Below are positions 40,736-43,619 of a stretch of DNA of 43,619 nt, piece after piece. A program made the position numbers and the translations under genes. The stretch covers positions 1-43,619 of the forward strand of contig JAEUPI010000113.1 in NCBI GenBank assembly GCA_016790175.1. The letters are read 5' to 3'. Numbering within the stretch: the stretch's first letter is position 1; the number at the start of each line of letters is the position of its first letter. This DNA is from Burkholderiaceae bacterium (GTDB lineage: Bacteria; Pseudomonadota; Gammaproteobacteria; Burkholderiales; Burkholderiaceae_C). The notes under the pieces are model-generated. The model worked only from the letters and a program-made list of their open reading frames with translations, was not told where the DNA came from and did not search any database.

Positions 40736-42378
40736 AGATCTTCGCCTCCATCGTGCTCGCGATCGGCGGGCTCGGCGTCGTCGGCTCCGCCGGCTATTGG
40801 CTGGGTGCGCGCTCGCAGGCGCACGCTCCGGTCAGCGCCGCGGGTCCGGCGCCAGCCGCCAGCGCCGCACAGCCGCGCAAGCTGCTCTATTACCGCAATC
40901 CGATGGGGCTGGCCGATACGTCGCCAACGCCGAAGAAGGACCCGATGGGGATGGACTACATCGCGGTCTACGAGGGCGAGGAAGAAGCCGGCGATCCCGC
41001 TTCGGCCAAGCAGATTCGAATCAGTACCGAGAAGGTCCAGAAGCTCGGCGTGCGCACCGAGGCGGCGGGCATGCGTGCGCTGGGCAAGACGGTGCGCGCG
41101 TCCGGGCGCGTCGAGCCCGACGAGCGGCGCATCGCGGCCATCTCGCCGAAATTCGAGGGCTATGTGGAGCGGCTGCACGTGAACGTCACCGGTCAGCCCG
41201 TAGCCAAGGGGCAACCGCTGTTCGATGTCTACAGCCCCGAACTCGTATCGGCCCAGCGCGAGTACGCCATCGCGGTGCAAGGCATGCAGGCGATGAAGGA
41301 CGCGGGCGCCGAAGCGCAGAGCGGCATGAAGCAACTGGCGGAGTCCAGCCTGACACGGCTGCGCAACTGGGACCTCTCGCGCGACCAGCTGGCGGCGCTG
41401 GCGAAGTCCGGTGAGGCACAGCGCACGATCGTCTTCGCGTCGCCGGTCTCCGGCGTCGTCACCGAGAAGAAGGCCCTGCAGGGCATGCGGTTCATGCCGG
41501 GCGAGATGCTCTACCAGGTGACCGATCTGTCCTCGGTGTGGGTCGTCGCGGACGTGTTCGAGCAGGACATCGGCCTGATCAAGGCCGGCGCCAAGGCTGC
41601 CGTGAAGGTCAATGCCTACCCGGGCCGCATGTTCGAAGGCCGGATCACCTACGTCTATCCGACGCTGAAGGCCGAGACGCGCACGATTCCGGTTCGCGTG
41701 GAACTGGCCAATCCGGGTCAGCTGCTGAAGCCCGCGATGTTCGCGCAGGTTGAATTTCAGGTGGGTGCGAAGGCACCGGTGCTGGTCGTGCCCGACTCGG
41801 CCGTGATCGACAGCGGCACGCGGCGCATCGTGCTCGTGCAGAAGAACGAAGGACGGTTCGAACCGCGCGAGGTGGACCTGGGTTCACGCGCGGACAACTA
41901 CGTCGAGGTACTCAAGGGCGTACGCGACGGTGAGCAGGTCGTCGTAGCAGCCAATTTCCTGATCGATGCCGAGAGCAACCTCAAGGCGGCCGTGGGCGGG
42001 CTCGGCGGGCATTCAGGCCACGGCAGCCCGGCCAAGGGAAGCGGAAGCCCGCCGCAGGGCGGCCCCGCTGCGGCCGGCACCGTCGGCCACGCGGCAGCCG
42101 GCACGGTGGAAGGCGTCGACCTGAAGGCAGGCACCGTGAACATCGATCATGGCCCGGTGGCGTCACTCAAGTGGCCCGCGATGACGATGGAGTTCAAGGC
42201 CGCGAACACGGCCTTGTTGAACGGGCTGCGGCGCGGCCAGGCGGTGAACTTCGAATTCGTCGAGCGGCAACCTGGAGAGTACGTGGTGACCTCGATCGTG
42301 CAGTCCGCCGGGGCTGCCCGCGCAGGCGCCGCGCCGAGCACGCCGGCTGCGGGCAAGACCACCCACAGCGGCCACTGA
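40732..42378 (+). CDS. cusB: CusB-like periplasmic adaptor with C-terminal CusF-like domain
   Basis: A 548-residue adaptor with a TTG start overlapping cusC. The N-terminal membrane anchor is followed by a heavy-metal-binding YYRNPMG motif (53-59) with DPMGMDY, as in CusB. The core holds the barrel-sandwich and membrane-proximal domains (KFEGYVERLHV, ETRTIPVRVELANPGQLLKP). A Gly/His linker then leads to a CusF-like OB-fold at about 455-525 with KWPAMTM, which retains the tryptophan. Fusion of the chaperone to the adaptor would place the metal donor at the pump. Confidence 0.93.
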   Translation: MKIFASIVLAIGGLGVVGSAGYWLGARSQAHAPVSAAGPAPAASAAQPRKLLYYRNPMGLADTSPTPKKDPMGMDYIAVYEGEEEAGDPASAKQIRISTEKVQKLGVRTEAAGMRALGKTVRASGRVEPDERRIAAISPKFEGYVERLHVNVTGQPVAKGQPLFDVYSPELVSAQREYAIAVQGMQAMKDAGAEAQSGMKQLAESSLTRLRNWDLSRDQLAALAKSGEAQRTIVFASPVSGVVTEKKALQGMRFMPGEMLYQVTDLSSVWVVADVFEQDIGLIKAGAKAAVKVNAYPGRMFEGRITYVYPTLKAETRTIPVRVELANPGQLLKPAMFAQVEFQVGAKAPVLVVPDSAVIDSGTRRIVLVQKNEGRFEPREVDLGSRADNYVEVLKGVRDGEQVVVAANFLIDAESNLKAAVGGLGGHSGHGSPAKGSGSPPQGGPAAAGTVGHAAAGTVEGVDLKAGTVNIDHGPVASLKWPAMTMEFKAANTALLNGLRRGQAVNFEFVERQPGEYVVTSIVQSAGAARAGAAPSTPAAGKTTHSGH

Positions 42379-42390
42379 AGCGAGAACACC

Positions 42391-43619
42391 ATGCTGGCCA
42401 AGATCATCGAGTGGTCAGGCAGGAACCCGTTCCTGATCCTGCTCGCCACCCTGTTCATCGTGATCGCCGGTGTCGTCGCCGTGATGAAGACGCCGCTCGA
42501 CGCGCTGCCCGACCTGTCGGACGTGCAGGTCATCGTCTACACCGAATATCCCGGCCAGGCACCGCAGGTGGTGGAAGACCAGGTGACCTATCCGCTGACC
42601 ACGGCGATGCTCGCAGTGCCCAAGTCGAAAGTCGTGCGCGGCTTCTCGTTCTTCGGCGCGTCGTTCGTCTACGTCATCTTCGAAGACGGCACCGACATCT
42701 ACTGGGCGCGCAGCCGGGTGCTGGAGTACCTGAACTTCGCCTCCAGCCGGCTGCCTCGTGGCGTGTCGCCGGCGCTCGGCCCCGATGCCACCGGCGTCGG
42801 CTGGGTCTACCAGTACGCGCTGCTCGCCAAGAACAAGACGTTGGCCGAGCTGCGCACGATCCAGGACTGGTACGTGCGTTACCAGCTGACCAAGGCACAG
42901 GGTGTGTCCGAGGTGGCGTCGATCGGCGGCTTCGTGCAGACCTATCAGGTCACCGTCGACCCGCTCAAGCTGCGCACCTACGGCATCGCGCTGTCGAAGG
43001 TGTCGCAGGTGATTCGCGACTCCAATCGCGACGTCGGCGGGCGCGTGGTGGAAATGACCGAGACCGAGTACATGGTGCGCGGCAAGGGCTACCTGCGCAG
43101 CAAGGCCGACATCGAGACCTTGGTGGTCAAGAGCGAGGGCGGTACCGCGGTGCTGATCCGCGATGTCGCCCGCGTCGAGCTGGCGCCGGACGAGCGACGC
43201 GGTCTCACCGAGCTGAACGGCGAGGGCGAGGTGGTGTCGGGAATCGCGATGGCGCGATACGGGCAGAACGCACTGGAGGTGATCCACAACCTCAAGACCA
43301 AGGTCACCGAAATTGCCGGCGGCCTGCCAGAAGGCGTGACGATCGAAGCCGTCTACGACCGATCGGACCTGATCCACCGCGCCATCGACACGCTGACGCG
43401 CACGCTGATCGAGGAGAGCCTCATTGTCGCGGCGGTGTGCGTCGTCTTTCTGATGCACATGCGGTCGGCGCTGGTGGCCATCCTGATGCTGCCGGTCGGC
43501 GTGCTGATCGCCTTCATCGCCATGCGCCTGCTGGGCATGAACTCGAACCTGATGAGCCTGGGCGGCATCGCGATCGCCATCGGCGCGATGGTGGACGCGG
43601 CCATCGTGATGATCGAGAA
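42391..43619 (+). CDS. cusA: CusA-like RND efflux pump, N-terminal part (runs off window)
   Basis: The start of a heavy-metal RND pump: MLAKIIEWSGRNPFLILL is the first membrane helix, and LDALPDLSDVQVIVYTEYPG and PQVVEDQVTYPLTTAML are signature segments of the HME family. A porter domain follows, then membrane helices from about residue 340. About 409 residues are present before the right edge; the proton-relay and Met relay residues are outside. It follows cusB by 12 bases. CusCBA exports Cu(I)/Ag(I) from the periplasm and cytoplasm to the outside. Confidence 0.95.
   Translation, partial: MLAKIIEWSGRNPFLILLATLFIVIAGVVAVMKTPLDALPDLSDVQVIVYTEYPGQAPQVVEDQVTYPLTTAMLAVPKSKVVRGFSFFGASFVYVIFEDGTDIYWARSRVLEYLNFASSRLPRGVSPALGPDATGVGWVYQYALLAKNKTLAELRTIQDWYVRYQLTKAQGVSEVASIGGFVQTYQVTVDPLKLRTYGIALSKVSQVIRDSNRDVGGRVVEMTETEYMVRGKGYLRSKADIETLVVKSEGGTAVLIRDVARVELAPDERRGLTELNGEGEVVSGIAMARYGQNALEVIHNLKTKVTEIAGGLPEGVTIEAVYDRSDLIHRAIDTLTRTLIEESLIVAAVCVVFLMHMRSALVAILMLPVGVLIAFIAMRLLGMNSNLMSLGGIAIAIGAMVDAAIVMIE

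Noticed and set aside
42415-43458. A long minus-strand frame at the right edge
   Set aside because: The plus strand carries an unmistakable CusA sequence that continues past the window edge; the antisense frame has no motif.
1-43619. CRISPR arrays, tRNA or rRNA genes
   Set aside because: No regularly spaced identical repeats with unique spacers and no recognisable tRNA or rRNA segments were noticed on reading; no scan could be run.

Overview
The window is high-GC DNA from a betaproteobacterium, most likely Burkholderiales. The porin type, the IrlR/CopR-like regulators, the mer promoter and codon use all fit. It reads as part of a conjugative plasmid or integrative conjugative element joined to a large mercury and copper/silver resistance block. 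No rRNA, tRNA or CRISPR array was seen.

Conjugation module (1-3885 and 12575-18378). The left end holds the C-terminal part of a VirD4/TraG coupling protein, an OmpA-like lipoprotein, an LPD7-like protein and a DUF1173 protein. After a cargo insertion the backbone resumes with a PDDEXK (DUF1016/YhcG-like) nuclease and a small ORF behind a LexA-like box. Then come a VirD2-like relaxase, a MobC-like accessory protein, an intergenic region with dyads (candidate oriT) and helically phased GACGC repeats. A translationally coupled three-gene stb-like operon (DNA-binding protein, ParA/StbB ATPase, membrane-anchored protein) follows, then DUF7673, DUF932 and SSB.

Cargo/defence island (4018-9603). 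On the minus strand a cytoplasmic trypsin-like serine protease overlaps a small downstream ORF. On the plus strand lie an XRE regulator coupled to an ImmA/IrrE metalloprotease and then a four-gene operon encoding a ubiquitin-like protein, an E2-like protein, a JAMM deubiquitinase and a ThiF/E1-like enzyme. This gene order matches bacterial Bil (ISG15-like) anti-phage conjugation systems and is the most striking content of the window. An intact IS1380-family element with a CTAA target duplication (9743-11325) separates it from the nuclease gene.

Transition zone (18379-24730). This part is gene-poor and partly decayed. It contains a NYN-domain gene with an in-frame amber codon, a mer locus with transport and regulation genes but no merA, an AP2-like ORF overlapping merR, a response-regulator fragment, a RelA/SpoT-like pseudogene with an in-frame TGA, and a possible sensor fragment.

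Metal-resistance and electron-transfer block (24336-43619). Leftward genes encode a CopA/SilP-type P1B ATPase, a membrane protein, a CusF-like protein, a cupredoxin, a metal-locus exported protein, a sensor kinase and two tandem response regulators, preceded by a Sel1-repeat protein. Two near-identical GATGAC-N6-GTCATC operators lie in front of the first regulator and between the Sel1 and porin genes. Rightward genes encode a porin, a DUF4148-like exported protein, a NapC/NirT tetraheme cytochrome, a monoheme cytochrome-porin resembling Cyc2, a small cytochrome c, small metal-locus proteins and CusC-CusB-CusA. CusA runs off the right edge.
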